From Kribbella sandramycini (GTDB taxonomy: Bacteria; Actinomycetota; Actinomycetes; Propionibacteriales; Kribbellaceae): 64,000 bases of DNA. Numbering within the stretch: position 1 is the first letter of the stretch; every line of letters starts with the position of its first letter. The translations under genes were made by a program, and so were the position numbers. Shown here in pieces: positions 25,045 through 34,062 of the stretch. Below the pieces are notes generated by a model, which worked only from the letters and a program-made list of their open reading frames with translations, was not told the origin of the DNA and made no database searches. Location: NCBI RefSeq assembly GCF_013131805.1, contig NZ_JABJRC010000009.1:186001-250000 (forward strand), written 5' to 3'.

Positions 25045-26001
25045 TCAGTCCAGCGTGAAGTAGTCGGGGCCGGGGTAGTGCCCGGTGGCCAGCTTGGTGC
25101 GTTGCATCAGCAGGTCGTTCAGCAGACTGGAGGCGCCGAAGCGGAACAGCTCCGGATCCAGCCAGTCGGGGCCGGCGGTCTCGTTGACCGTGACCAGGTA
25201 CTTGATCGCGTCCTTCGCCGTCCGGATCCCGCCGGCCGGTTTGACGCCGATGTGCAGGCCGGTGGCCTCGTGGTAGTCGCGGACCGCCTCGAGCATCACC
25301 AGCGTGACCGGCAGCGTCGCGGCCGGGGAAACCTTGCCGGTCGAAGTCTTGATGAAGTCCGCGCCCGCGAGCATCGCCAGCCAGGACGCGCGCCGGACGT
25401 TGTCGTAGGTGACCAGCTCACCGGTCTCCAGGATCACCTTCAGGTGCGCGTCGCCGGCGGCCTCGCGGATCGCCAGAATCTCGTCGAAGACCAGGCCGTA
25501 GCGGCCGGACAGGAACGCGCCGCGGTCGATCACCATGTCGACCTCGTCGGCGCCGGACGCGACGGCGTCCTTGGTGTCCTGGATCTTGATCGCCAGGCTC
25601 GAACGCCCGCTGGGGAAGGCGGTTGCCACACTCGCGACGTTGATACCGGTGCCCTTGAGCTCGTACTTCGCCGTGGCCACCAGATCCGGGTAGACGCAGA
25701 CCGCGGCCACCTGCGGGGCGGTCGCGTCGGCCGGGTCGGGCCGCTTCGCCTTGGCGCACAGGGCGCGCACCTTGCCCGGGGTGTCCTGGCCCTCCAGCGT
25801 GGTCAGGTCGATCATCTGGATCGCCAGGTCGAGCGCGTACGCCTTCGCCGTGGTCTTGATCGACCGCGTGCTCAGCGTGGCCGCGCGGGCCTCCGCGCCG
25901 ACCTGGTCGACGCCCGGCAGGCCGAGCAGGAACCGGCGCAGCCGGTCCTCGGACGAGGTCACGTCGGCCAGTGTGTCGACCCCGCTGTCGGTAGTTGTCA
26001 C
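25045..26001 (-). CDS. deoC: Deoxyribose-phosphate aldolase
   Basis: 318-aa class I aldolase that cleaves 2-deoxyribose 5-phosphate into acetaldehyde and glyceraldehyde 3-phosphate in nucleoside catabolism. The Schiff-base Lys is in ADFIKTSTGK and the second active-site Lys in GVKPAGGIRTAKDA; DEVDMVIDRGA is another family block. It is longer than E. coli DeoC because of an N-terminal extension, as in other actinobacteria. GTG start at 26001. First gene of the deoC-ALDH-halfALDH unit. Confidence 0.95.
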   Translation of the reverse strand: MTTTDSGVDTLADVTSSEDRLRRFLLGLPGVDQVGAEARAATLSTRSIKTTAKAYALDLAIQMIDLTTLEGQDTPGKVRALCAKAKRPDPADATAPQVAAVCVYPDLVATAKYELKGTGINVASVATAFPSGRSSLAIKIQDTKDAVASGADEVDMVIDRGAFLSGRYGLVFDEILAIREAAGDAHLKVILETGELVTYDNVRRASWLAMLAGADFIKTSTGKVSPAATLPVTLVMLEAVRDYHEATGLHIGVKPAGGIRTAKDAIKYLVTVNETAGPDWLDPELFRFGASSLLNDLLMQRTKLATGHYPGPDYFTLD

Positions 26002-26047
26002 CCTGGCGAGTCTAGTGCTGTTCCAGGGCCCCCGTTACCTTGTGCAC

Positions 26048-26608
26048 GTGAAGTCGAATACGGCCGAGACCGAGCGGTACCTGTCCACGTCCAACCGGAT
26101 CACCGGGGTGATCGTGATGTTCATCGGCGCCCTCGGGTTGCTGGACATCGTGATCGAATGGCGGACGGTCACCGGCCTGCTGGTGGGGTGCCTGATCGCG
26201 ATCGCGATGATGCTGACGTACGTCGGGCTGATCCGGCCGTCGGTCACGCTCGGACGCACGGACCTGCTGCTGCGTAACCATCTGCGCGACCACCGGATCC
26301 CGTGGGACAAGGTGACCGGGGCCGATATCACCGACATCCTCCGCGTGCACACGGAGAACGACCGGTTCCGGGCGCCCGGCGTCCAGCTCGTGATGCGCGA
26401 CCTGCGCAAGCAGCGGATGGGCCGCGACAAGCCCGCGAGCGAGAGCTCGCTGTCCCGCGCCGACCTGGTCGTGGACCGGATCGAGGCGCATATGAGCCAG
26501 TACGGCAAGGAACCCGGCGGCGAGCTGCGGACGTCGTGGGCGCGGATCGAGCTGATCGTGATCGCCGTGCTGGCCGTCGTCGCCGTCGTGGCCGCGATCC
26601 TGCGCTGA
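26048..26608 (+). CDS. PH-like domain membrane protein
   Basis: 186 aa: two N-terminal helices (ITGVIVMFIGALGLLDIVI and LLVGCLIAIAMMLTYVGLI), a bacterial PH-like beta domain (VTLGRTDLLLRNHLRDHRIP, then VTGADITDILRV) and a C-terminal helix. The GTG at 26048 (or 26042) has no ribosome site and may be leaderless. Function unknown. Divergent from deoC over 46 bases; followed four bases later by the esterase gene. Confidence 0.82.
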   Translation: MKSNTAETERYLSTSNRITGVIVMFIGALGLLDIVIEWRTVTGLLVGCLIAIAMMLTYVGLIRPSVTLGRTDLLLRNHLRDHRIPWDKVTGADITDILRVHTENDRFRAPGVQLVMRDLRKQRMGRDKPASESSLSRADLVVDRIEAHMSQYGKEPGGELRTSWARIELIVIAVLAVVAVVAAILR

Positions 26609-26612
26609 CCGC

Positions 26613-27512
26613 GTGGTCGAGCGGCGGACGATCCTGCGCGCCGGGGGCGCCGCGCTGGTCGTCGGCGCGACCGCGGGTGTCGTCGGCCTCGAGACCGGGC
26701 TGATCCCTGGTCGCGCGCGGGTGCACGACCTGGTCGGACTGACCGGTCCGGATGGTGTGATCCCCGACGTACCGGCCGGCCCGGCGGCGTCCGGGAGCTT
26801 CGAGTCGTTCGGGCGGCGGACGACCGTGCGCTACTCGGTGCTCTACCCGGACGGGTACGAGCCGACCGACCCGTTGCCCGTCGTACTGGTGTTGCACGGG
26901 CGTGGCGGTGATCACACGTCCGCGGTGCGCGACCTCGGGATCGACCGCTACCTGACCGCTGCCGTCCGATCCGGGACGCCGCCGTTCGCCCTCGCGACCG
27001 TCGACGGCGGCGCCGACACGTACTGGCACCGGCGGGTGACCGACGAGGACCCGGGCTTCATGCTCGACCAGGAGTTCCTGCCCCTGTTGGCGAAACGCGG
27101 TCTCGACACCGCCCGGTACGGTGTCCTCGGCTGGTCCATGGGCGGGTACGGCGCGCTGTTGCTGGCGGCCCTGCGGTCGTGGCAGCGCCGCGTCCGGCCG
27201 GGGACGCGCGCGGTCGCCGTCGGCGCGCTCAGCCCGGCGATCTGGCGCTCGTACGCCGATGCCGCACCAGGGGCCTTCGACAACCAAGAGGACTTCGACG
27301 GCGGTCAGCTCTTCGGCCGCCGGGTCGGATTACAGGATGTTGCCGTCCGCATCGATTGCGGGCGGGACGACCCGTTCGCCGAGGCCGCCGCCGACCTGCG
27401 GCGCGAGCTGCGCGCGGGCGGTGGCCAACAGGCCGGAGCGCATACACCTGGTTACTGGCGGCGCATGCTCCCGGCCCAGTTGGAGTTCCTCGGCAGGGAA
27501 CTTCGAAATTAG
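26613..27512 (+). CDS. Exported alpha/beta-hydrolase esterase (esterase D-like)
   Basis: 299 aa with a twin-arginine-like N-terminus (VERRTILRAGGAALVVGATA). Nucleophile Ser175 is in GWSMGGYG; the acid is probably in DCGRDDPF and the His in GAHTPGYW, the order of the esterase D/mycolyltransferase-like family. Predicted extracytoplasmic carboxylesterase; no specific substrate. GTG start four bases after the PH-domain gene suggests co-expression. A GGCCGGG/CCCGGCC hairpin (27555-27577) follows. Confidence 0.85.
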   Translation: MVERRTILRAGGAALVVGATAGVVGLETGLIPGRARVHDLVGLTGPDGVIPDVPAGPAASGSFESFGRRTTVRYSVLYPDGYEPTDPLPVVLVLHGRGGDHTSAVRDLGIDRYLTAAVRSGTPPFALATVDGGADTYWHRRVTDEDPGFMLDQEFLPLLAKRGLDTARYGVLGWSMGGYGALLLAALRSWQRRVRPGTRAVAVGALSPAIWRSYADAAPGAFDNQEDFDGGQLFGRRVGLQDVAVRIDCGRDDPFAEAAADLRRELRAGGGQQAGAHTPGYWRRMLPAQLEFLGRELRN

Positions 27513-27624
27513 TGGGAACTGGGACGAAATCGTTGACGTCGGAGTCCGTGTCCAGGCCGGGAGGTGAACCCCCGGCCGGCCCAGGATGGTCCCGACAGTC
27601 CCCAAGTTCTCGAGAGTGGAGCTC

Positions 27625-28551
27625 ATGGTCAACCTCTCCCGTACCACCCGGCTCGGCATGGCCGGCGTCGCCGTACTGGCCGGTCTCGCGGTCGTCGCGC
27701 CGACCGCCGCGCAGGCCGGCAGCACCGGTAACCGGCCGCTGCCGGTCACCGAGAAGGCGGCCGAGTCCGAGCACGCGCACGTCGACGCGGCCCCGGTCGC
27801 ACTGGCCGGCTACACCGGCCCGTCGGCGCTGAAGATCGTGCGGTACAACAAGCTCTACAAGACCAAGCCGATCCCGGCGTCGCGCTGCAAAGAGGTCAAC
27901 GTCTCGATGCGGACGACGGCCGGCGTCCAGCAGTACGTGAACCAGCTGTACAAGTGCATGTACGCCGCGTGGAAGCCGATCCTGGCCCAGGCCGGCGCCA
28001 AGTCCACGGCCGGGCCGAAGCTGCACGTCACCACCGCGCAGCGCGCCAACACGCCCTGCGGCGTGATCTCGCTGACCCGCGCGTTCTACTGCGAGAACAA
28101 CATCTACTTCCCGGCGCAGGTCGTGGTGAACTTCTGGAAGACCGCCAGCCCGACGTACGCCCGGGTCTACGCGACCAACACGATGGCGCACGAGTACGGT
28201 CACCACATCCAGGAGGCGACCGGCATCATGGACGCGTCCTGGTGGCGGCAGCGCGCGATGAAGACCAACACCCAGAAGCTCGAGGAGAGCCGCCGCCGCG
28301 AGCTGCAGGCCTCCTGCCTGGGCTCGGCGTACATCGGCGCGAACCGCCGCTTCTACCCGATGACCGGCGCGCTCTACAACGAGTGGCGCTGGCTGGTGAC
28401 GCACTCCGGTGACGTCAAGGGCTACCCGCGCGACCACGGCTCGTTCGCCAACCACGGCTGGTGGTCGGAGCACGGCTTCTTCGCGACCAGCTCGACGACC
28501 ACCGCGGCCCGGTGCAACACCTACGAATCCGCGCCGTCGCGGGTCTCCTGA
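27625..28551 (+). CDS. Secreted neutral zinc metallopeptidase
   Basis: 308 aa with a signal peptide (LGMAGVAVLAGLAVVAPTAA, cleavage near AQAGS). The metal motif is HEYGH (His189, Glu190, His193) in NTMAHEYGHHIQ, followed by RRRELQASCLG, which supplies the third ligand region in the YpfJ-like neutral zinc peptidase family. Four cysteines in the catalytic half probably form disulfides. ATG 27625 is preferred over 27586 because the signal peptide starts there. A strong terminator follows. Confidence 0.88.
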   Translation: MVNLSRTTRLGMAGVAVLAGLAVVAPTAAQAGSTGNRPLPVTEKAAESEHAHVDAAPVALAGYTGPSALKIVRYNKLYKTKPIPASRCKEVNVSMRTTAGVQQYVNQLYKCMYAAWKPILAQAGAKSTAGPKLHVTTAQRANTPCGVISLTRAFYCENNIYFPAQVVVNFWKTASPTYARVYATNTMAHEYGHHIQEATGIMDASWWRQRAMKTNTQKLEESRRRELQASCLGSAYIGANRRFYPMTGALYNEWRWLVTHSGDVKGYPRDHGSFANHGWWSEHGFFATSSTTTAARCNTYESAPSRVS

Positions 28552-28575
28552 TTGCTCCTGATCCGCACGTAACTC

Positions 28576-28620
28576 AGCCGCCTGGTACGCGTTGCCGTAC
28601 CAGGCGGCTGTTGCGTTTTG
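28576..28620 (+). terminator. Strong intrinsic terminator after the zinc peptidase
   Basis: Perfect 14-bp stem AGCCGCCTGGTACG / CGTACCAGGCGGCT (28576-28589, 28596-28609) with a 6-base loop, followed by TTGCGTTTT. One of the few classical T-tailed terminators in the window. Confidence 0.9.
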
Positions 28621-28625
28621 GCGAC

Positions 28626-28652
28626 AACCACACGATCTGCGATCGTGTGGTT
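28626..28652. promoter_or_regulatory. Perfect 12-bp palindrome upstream of hypothetical gene 28719
   Basis: AACCACACGATC-tgc-GATCGTGTGGTT is perfect. A TACAGT hexamer at 28676-28681 could be a -10 element, putting the palindrome at or just upstream of the -35 region of the 28719 gene, where a repressor or activator would bind. No obvious regulator gene is adjacent. It could instead be a second hairpin after the terminator, but no T-run follows. Confidence 0.6.
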
Positions 28653-28718
28653 ACTTGTTTCGGATCCGCACGCCCTACAGTTCTGAGTCGAACGGTCGAA
28701 CGGCAGGAGTCAAGGACA

Positions 28719-29165
28719 GTGAACTACGACGAGTTCAACACCGAGTACGCGAAGGTGCTGGACAAGATCAAGAGCGGTCGGGCCACCTGGTCGGAGCTGT
28801 CCGGGCATGTCACCCGGCTGCGCCAGGCCACCGGCGGGATCACCGCGCCGGTGGAGCGGACGCAGATCGACAGCGACCTGGCCGCCCTGAGCCAGATGGT
28901 CGACATGTCGCGGCGGACCAACGACAAGGAGGACGTCTGGACGGTCACCTCCGAGGCGATCCGCCGGGCCAGCAGCCAGGAGGGTTCGGTCGCCGACCGG
29001 ATCAGCCGGATCGAGGGCGCGATCAACGACATCACCAGCCTGGCCTCCCGGAACCCCGACGAGCGGGACGCGCTGATGCAGTCGACCAGCACCCTGCGCA
29101 TCCTGCACTCGTCGCTGCAGGCCTCCTTGCGCGCCGAGCAGGCCGAGGCCGCCGCCGCGCACTGA
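28719..29165 (+). CDS. Hypothetical helical protein
   Basis: 148-aa soluble, charged, probably all-helical protein (MNYDEFNTEYAKVLDKIKSG onward) without cysteine and without membrane or secretion signals. GTG at 28719 has AGGAGTCAAGGAC upstream. No family recognised. Isolated transcription unit behind a terminator and a palindrome; its stop is one base from the convergent phosphohexomutase. Confidence 0.8.
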   Translation: MNYDEFNTEYAKVLDKIKSGRATWSELSGHVTRLRQATGGITAPVERTQIDSDLAALSQMVDMSRRTNDKEDVWTVTSEAIRRASSQEGSVADRISRIEGAINDITSLASRNPDERDALMQSTSTLRILHSSLQASLRAEQAEAAAAH

Positions 29166-29166
29166 T

Positions 29167-30846
29167 TCACAGCCCCAGGGCTGTGGAGAGCGCCTTCTTG
29201 ATACCGGCGAGGTCGCCGGCCGCGGTGGTTCTCGCCGCGGCGACATCCCCGTTCTGCACGGGGACGACGACCTCCAGGTAGCACTTGAGCTTCGGCTCGG
29301 TGCCGGACGGACGAACGACGACGCGGGCGCCTTCGGACAGCGTGTACCGAAGGCCGTCCGTCGGCGGCAGCTCCGCCGAACCCTCCGCCAGATCGTCGAC
29401 CCGGACGACGCCGTGCGCCCCGAGCTCGGTCGGCGGCGTCGCGCGCAGGTTCGCCATCGCGGTCTGGATCAGGCTCAGATCCTCGACCCGCACCGACAGC
29501 TGGTCGGTCGCGTGCAGCCCGTACTTCACCGCCAGCTCGTCGAGCAGGTCGACCAGCGTCTTCCCGTCGGCCTTCGCCCGAGCCGCCAGCTCCAGCACCC
29601 GGACGAGCGTCGACACGCCGTCCTTGTCCTTCACCGCGCCCGGGTCGACGCAGTACCCCAGCGCCTCCTCGTACCCGAACACCAGCCCCGGCACCCGCCC
29701 GATCCATTTGAACCCGGTCAGCGTCTCCACGTACCGGACGTCGTACGCCGCCGCGATCTTCCCCAGCAGCGACGACGAAACGATCGAACAGGCCGCCACC
29801 CCGTCCGGCCTGCTCGACAGCAGGAACTCCCCGAGCAACGCGCCGAGCTCATCCCCCCGAAGCATCCGCCAGCCCGCGCCCGCCGCGGCCCCGCCTGCGG
29901 CGCTCGCCTCCGCCCCGCCTCCTACCCCCGGGTCTGGCACCGCGACCGCGCAGCGGTCGGCGTCCGGGTCGTTCGCGACGGCGATGTCGGTGCCGATCTC
30001 CTGCGCCAGCTCCAGAGCGAGATCGATTGCGCCGGGCTCCTCGGGGTTCGGGAAGCTGACGGTGGGGAAATCGGGGTCGGGTTCGGCCTGCGCGGCAACT
30101 ACCGCGGGGACGGCGAAGCCGGCGCGGGTGACGGCGTCCTCGGCGAGGGTGCGTCCGACGCCGTGGAGGGGCGTGTAGGCGACTTTCAGCTCCCGCGGCG
30201 CATCCGAGGGCACCAACTCGGCGATCCGGTCCAGATAGGCGTCCAGGAGCTCGGAGCCGATGGTCTGCCAGTCGTCACCTCGCGGCACCGACGCGAGCGG
30301 CCCGACCGCGGCGATGGCGGCCGCGATCTCGGCGTCCGCCGGCGGCACGATCTGCGACCCGTCGCCCAGGTAGACCTTGTAGCCGTTGTCCTGCGGCGGG
30401 TTGTGCGACGCCGTCACCACCACCCCGGCCACCGCCTTCAGATGCCGGATGCCGAAGGCGACCACCGGCGTCGGCGCATGCCGATCCAGCAACACCGCGT
30501 CCAGCCCCGCACCCCGGATCACCGCGGCCGTGTCCTGCGCGAACACGTCGGACTTGTGCCGGGCGTCGTACCCGATCAGCACCGGCCCGTCGGTCAGCCC
30601 CTTCGCCTTCAGGTACGCCGCCAGCCCGGCCGCCGCCCGGATCACCACGACCCGGTTCATCCGGTTCGGCCCGGCGCCGACGGCTCCGCGCAGCCCCGCC
30701 GTCCCGAACTCCAGCGTCCCGGCGAACCGATCAGCCAGCTCGGCGGTGTCACCGGCCGCCAGCAACGCCGTCAGCTCGGCGCGGGTGTCCGGATCAGGGT
30801 CTTCACTCAGCCAGGCTTCGGCGGCGCTACGCAGCTCATCAGTCAC
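29167..30846 (-). CDS. Phosphohexomutase (phosphoglucomutase/phosphomannomutase)
   Basis: 559-aa alpha-D-phosphohexomutase that interconverts hexose 1- and 6-phosphates through a phosphoserine. The active Ser is in VVTASHNPPQDNGYK, the metal loop is NDPDADRCAV, and the C-terminal phosphate site is VRPSGTEPKLK. The domain order (residue blocks near 45, 140, 290 and 520) is complete. It feeds glycogen, trehalose and cell-wall sugars. ATG at 30846. Confidence 0.94.
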   Translation of the reverse strand: MTDELRSAAEAWLSEDPDPDTRAELTALLAAGDTAELADRFAGTLEFGTAGLRGAVGAGPNRMNRVVVIRAAAGLAAYLKAKGLTDGPVLIGYDARHKSDVFAQDTAAVIRGAGLDAVLLDRHAPTPVVAFGIRHLKAVAGVVVTASHNPPQDNGYKVYLGDGSQIVPPADAEIAAAIAAVGPLASVPRGDDWQTIGSELLDAYLDRIAELVPSDAPRELKVAYTPLHGVGRTLAEDAVTRAGFAVPAVVAAQAEPDPDFPTVSFPNPEEPGAIDLALELAQEIGTDIAVANDPDADRCAVAVPDPGVGGGAEASAAGGAAAGAGWRMLRGDELGALLGEFLLSSRPDGVAACSIVSSSLLGKIAAAYDVRYVETLTGFKWIGRVPGLVFGYEEALGYCVDPGAVKDKDGVSTLVRVLELAARAKADGKTLVDLLDELAVKYGLHATDQLSVRVEDLSLIQTAMANLRATPPTELGAHGVVRVDDLAEGSAELPPTDGLRYTLSEGARVVVRPSGTEPKLKCYLEVVVPVQNGDVAAARTTAAGDLAGIKKALSTALGL

Positions 30847-30859
30847 TACCGCAGGTTAA

Positions 30860-31321
30860 CTAATGTCCGGACGACTGGCAGGGGCGCGAGCGGATCTCGG
30901 CGACGTAGTCGTCGGGGGCGCCGGCGGCTTCGGCGGCCTCGGCGAGGATGCCCAGGTAACGGGCTGAGGGCAGGCCGCCCTCGTAGGCGTTCAGGACGTA
31001 CATCCAGGCCAGCTGCTCGCCGTCCAGCGTCTGCACCCGGACCTGGATCTTGCGGTAGACGCCCTGGTCGATCCACTCCCACTCGTCCAGGCGCTCGATG
31101 TCCTTGGGGTGGATGTCGTAGAGCGCCACGAAGACCTGGTTGCCCGGGTCGGCGGCGTCCTCGACGACGGTCGCCATGGCGCCCTCCCAGCCGAGCTCCT
31201 CACCGCCGAAGGTGAGCCGCCAGCCGGCGATCCAGCCGGTGCCGCGCAGGGGTGAGTACGGGCACCGCTCGGACATCAGGTTCGGGTCGAGATTCGACGC
31301 AAAAGCGGCGTACAGGCTCAC
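30860..31321 (-). CDS. Gamma-glutamylcyclotransferase-like protein
   Basis: 153 aa with the GGCT fold opening LYAAFASNLDP (equivalent to Y-G-S-N), a Trp/Gly-rich second strand, and the acidic segment DEWEWIDQGVYRK that would hold the catalytic Glu. GGCT-like enzymes cyclise gamma-glutamyl groups to 5-oxoproline; the substrate here is unknown. GTG start at 31321, divergent from lpdA across 31 bases and 13 bases upstream of the phosphohexomutase. Confidence 0.82.
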   Translation of the reverse strand: MSLYAAFASNLDPNLMSERCPYSPLRGTGWIAGWRLTFGGEELGWEGAMATVVEDAADPGNQVFVALYDIHPKDIERLDEWEWIDQGVYRKIQVRVQTLDGEQLAWMYVLNAYEGGLPSARYLGILAEAAEAAGAPDDYVAEIRSRPCQSSGH

Positions 31322-31352
31322 GAGAAATCAGGATACGGAACAATGGCCTCTC

Positions 31353-32732
31353 GTGGCGCGAGTTGTGATCATCGGTGGCGGTCCTGGCGGGTACGAAGCG
31401 GCGAGTGCGGCCGCCCAATTGGGAGCGGAGGTGACGGTCGTCGATTCCGACGGAATCGGCGGGTCTGCGGTACTCACCGACTGTGTTCCGAGCAAGACCC
31501 TGATCGCCACCGCGGAGCTCATGACCGAGGTGGAGGAGGCCGGTGAGCTCGGCGTCCGGGTGGACGACGGCGACGACGACCCGGCGAACTCCGTCCGCGT
31601 CGATCTGTCCGTCGTGAACCGGCGCGTCAAGGCGCTCGCGGCGGCCCAGGGCGAGGGGATCGAGCGCCGGCTCGAGTTCGACAAGGTGCGGATCGTCAAC
31701 GGCCGCGGCCGGCTCGACGGGCCCGAGACCGTGGTCGTCGGCGACGAGCGGCTGAGCGCCGACGTCGTCCTGATCGCCACTGGGGCAAGGCCGCGCGTGC
31801 TCAAGGGCTCCGAGCCGGACGGCGAGCGGATCCTCACCTGGGAGCAGGTCTACGAGCTCACCGACCTGCCCGAGCGGCTGATCGTGGTCGGCTCCGGCGT
31901 CACCGGCGCCGAGTTCGCCAGCGCGTACGACGCGCTCGGCAGCGACGTCGTCCTGGTGTCGTCCCGCGACCGGGTCCTGCCCGGTGAGGACGCCGACGCG
32001 GCCGCCGTCCTGGAGGACGTCTTCAAGCGCCGCGGCCTGACCGTCCTGGGCAAGTCCCGGGCCGAGTCCGTCCAGCGCCAGGGGGACGGCGTCGTGGTCA
32101 CCCTGACCGACGGCCGGACGGTCGAGGGCTCGCACGCCCTGCTCGCCGTCGGCTCGCTGCCCAACACCGACGAAATGGGCCTTGTCGAGTCGGGCGTGTC
32201 GCTCACCGACGGCGGCTTCATCCAGGTCGACCGGGTCTCCCGCACCTCCGCCCGCGGCGTCTACGCGGCCGGCGACTGCACCGGCGTCCTGATGCTCGCC
32301 TCGGTCGCCGCCATGCAGGGCCGGATCGCCATGGCCCACGCCCTCGGCGACGCCGTCGCCCCGCTCGACCAGTCCACCGTCTCGGCCAACGTCTTCACCG
32401 CCCCCGAGATCGCCACTGTCGGCCTCACCCAGGCAACCCTCGACGCCGGCGGCTCCACCGCCATGGTCGTCAAGGTCCCCCTGGCCGACAACGCCCGCGC
32501 CAAGATGCAAGGCATCCGCGACGGCTTCGTCAAACTCTTCTGCCTCCCCAACACCGGCATCATCGTCGGCGGCGTCGTCGTGGCCCCCCGAGCCTCCGAA
32601 CTCATCCACCCCATCGCCCTCGCCGTAGCCGCCCGCCTCACCGTCGACCAGGTAGCCGCCTCCTTCACCGTCTACCCCTCCATCTCCGGCTCCATCGCCG
32701 AAGCCGCCCGCCGCCTCCACCTCCGCAACTGA
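31353..32732 (+). CDS. lpdA: NAD(P)H-quinone dehydrogenase of the LpdA type
   Basis: 459-aa FAD flavoprotein of the pyridine-nucleotide disulfide oxidoreductase fold: FAD site VVIIGGGPGGYEAA, NAD(P) site VVGSGVTGAEFASAY, GVYAAGDCTG. The usual CxxxxC redox pair is broken: GGSAVLTDCVPSKT keeps only the second Cys. The same feature defines mycobacterial LpdA (Rv3303c), which reduces quinones rather than lipoamide. GTG start at 31353 gives the canonical N-terminus. Predicted role: quinone reduction and oxidative-stress protection. Confidence 0.92.
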   Translation: MARVVIIGGGPGGYEAASAAAQLGAEVTVVDSDGIGGSAVLTDCVPSKTLIATAELMTEVEEAGELGVRVDDGDDDPANSVRVDLSVVNRRVKALAAAQGEGIERRLEFDKVRIVNGRGRLDGPETVVVGDERLSADVVLIATGARPRVLKGSEPDGERILTWEQVYELTDLPERLIVVGSGVTGAEFASAYDALGSDVVLVSSRDRVLPGEDADAAAVLEDVFKRRGLTVLGKSRAESVQRQGDGVVVTLTDGRTVEGSHALLAVGSLPNTDEMGLVESGVSLTDGGFIQVDRVSRTSARGVYAAGDCTGVLMLASVAAMQGRIAMAHALGDAVAPLDQSTVSANVFTAPEIATVGLTQATLDAGGSTAMVVKVPLADNARAKMQGIRDGFVKLFCLPNTGIIVGGVVVAPRASELIHPIALAVAARLTVDQVAASFTVYPSISGSIAEAARRLHLRN

Positions 32733-32735
32733 TCT

Positions 32736-32781
32736 TTTGCACTTTGTGGCAGGCCCTTTGCACGTTGTGACATCACAACGT
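32736..32781. promoter_or_regulatory. Two direct repeats 21 bp apart with a palindrome
   Basis: TTTGCACTTTGTGGCA (32736-32751) and TTTGCACGTTGTGACA (32757-32772) match at 14 of 16 positions with a 21-bp period (two helical turns). The second copy runs into a perfect palindrome ACGTTGTGA-ca-TCACAACGT (32762-32781). This is a probable regulator site for the secreted protease at 32854. Confidence 0.55.
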
Positions 32782-32853
32782 ACCTGGACCTGCCCGAACC
32801 GCCGTTGATAGACCGGAGTCACACACTCCTGTTCAAAAGCGGTGGGGAGAGAA

Positions 32854-34056
32854 ATGCGCAAATTCGGTGTATTTGTTGCGATATCCGCAGCCCTGGTGGC
32901 GGCCGGTGGGGTACCGGTCGCCACGGCGAAAGTCCCGGCCCCGACGCCGGAGCTCGCGAAAACCGACCTGACCACCCTTCGCAGTGGCGATTCCCTGGAA
33001 AAGATCCGGGCCGCCCTGCCGGCCGCGAATTACGCCGGCGCCTACGTGACCGACAACGGCGTACTCCGGGTCCTGGTCACCAAGGCGATGCCGCTGCCCA
33101 AGCTGTCCGCCGACACCGACGCCCCGGTCGAGGTCGTCAAGGTGACCCACTCGCTGGCCGCCCTCGACGCGCGGATGGCGCAGGTCTTCGCCGCTCGCGA
33201 CAAGCTGAGCGACGCGAAGTCCCAGATCGTCCAGGTCGACGTCAACGAGCCCGGCAACGCCCTGGAGATCGCCGTCCACGGGCCCAGCACGCCCGAGCTC
33301 CGCGAGCGCGTCGCCGCCCTCGCCCCCGGCACCCCACTCGAGTTCGTGCCCGGACCGGCGCCGACAGAGGACGATCTGCATTACTCCAGCCGGGTCGAGG
33401 ACTTCGCACCCTGGAGCTCCGGAACGTTCATCCACAACAACTGGACCGGCGGTGTCTGTACCTCGGGCCCCGGCCTGCGCATCGGCTCGAACGAGTACAT
33501 GCTGACCGCCGGGCACTGCGGCCGAACGACCGGTGAGCTCATCCAGCAGGGACATCCGGGAGTGTTGTCCAACCTGCCGAGCATCGGCAGGGTCTCGAAC
33601 CGATCCGGCTATCCGAACCTCGACGCGATGGTCATCCCGACGAACATGAGCCCGACGATGTACCGAACCTGGTACAACTTCCATACCGTCCAAGCGACAC
33701 CGTGGGAAAGCCTCACCGGGCAGACGGTGTGCACCGGCGGTGCTTTCACCGGCGAATCCTGCAATCTGAAGATCGGTCGCACGAACTTTTGCTCCGACGC
33801 CCATGACAGTTGTGGTCTGACCCAGGCGTCCCGCGCCGGGGCTATTGCGGCAGGTCAAGGCGACAGTGGTGGACCGGTGTACATTGTGGCGCCCGGGCTA
33901 CGCTACTCCGGAATTGTCACCGGGCCGACGACAGCCGAAGGGCAATTCGTCTGTTCGTCCTACCCCACTGATACCCGCTGGTGTTCGTCGTCCATTGTCT
34001 TCACCCGGATCCAGAACGTGCTGACCTACTACGGGGCCTCGCTCGCGGTCTCCTGA
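32854..34056 (+). CDS. Secreted chymotrypsin-fold serine protease
   Basis: 400 aa: signal peptide (GVFVAISAALVAAGG, cleavage near ATAKV), a pro-region of about 150 residues, then a trypsin-like domain with His221 (TAGHC), Asp257 (NLDAMVI) and Ser338 (GQGDSGGPV). Six or more cysteines in the protease domain suggest disulfides, as in Streptomyces alpha-lytic-type enzymes. ATG at 32854 follows GGGGAGAG. Probable extracellular digestive protease. Confidence 0.9.
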   Translation: MRKFGVFVAISAALVAAGGVPVATAKVPAPTPELAKTDLTTLRSGDSLEKIRAALPAANYAGAYVTDNGVLRVLVTKAMPLPKLSADTDAPVEVVKVTHSLAALDARMAQVFAARDKLSDAKSQIVQVDVNEPGNALEIAVHGPSTPELRERVAALAPGTPLEFVPGPAPTEDDLHYSSRVEDFAPWSSGTFIHNNWTGGVCTSGPGLRIGSNEYMLTAGHCGRTTGELIQQGHPGVLSNLPSIGRVSNRSGYPNLDAMVIPTNMSPTMYRTWYNFHTVQATPWESLTGQTVCTGGAFTGESCNLKIGRTNFCSDAHDSCGLTQASRAGAIAAGQGDSGGPVYIVAPGLRYSGIVTGPTTAEGQFVCSSYPTDTRWCSSSIVFTRIQNVLTYYGASLAVS

Positions 34057-34062
34057 CCCCAG

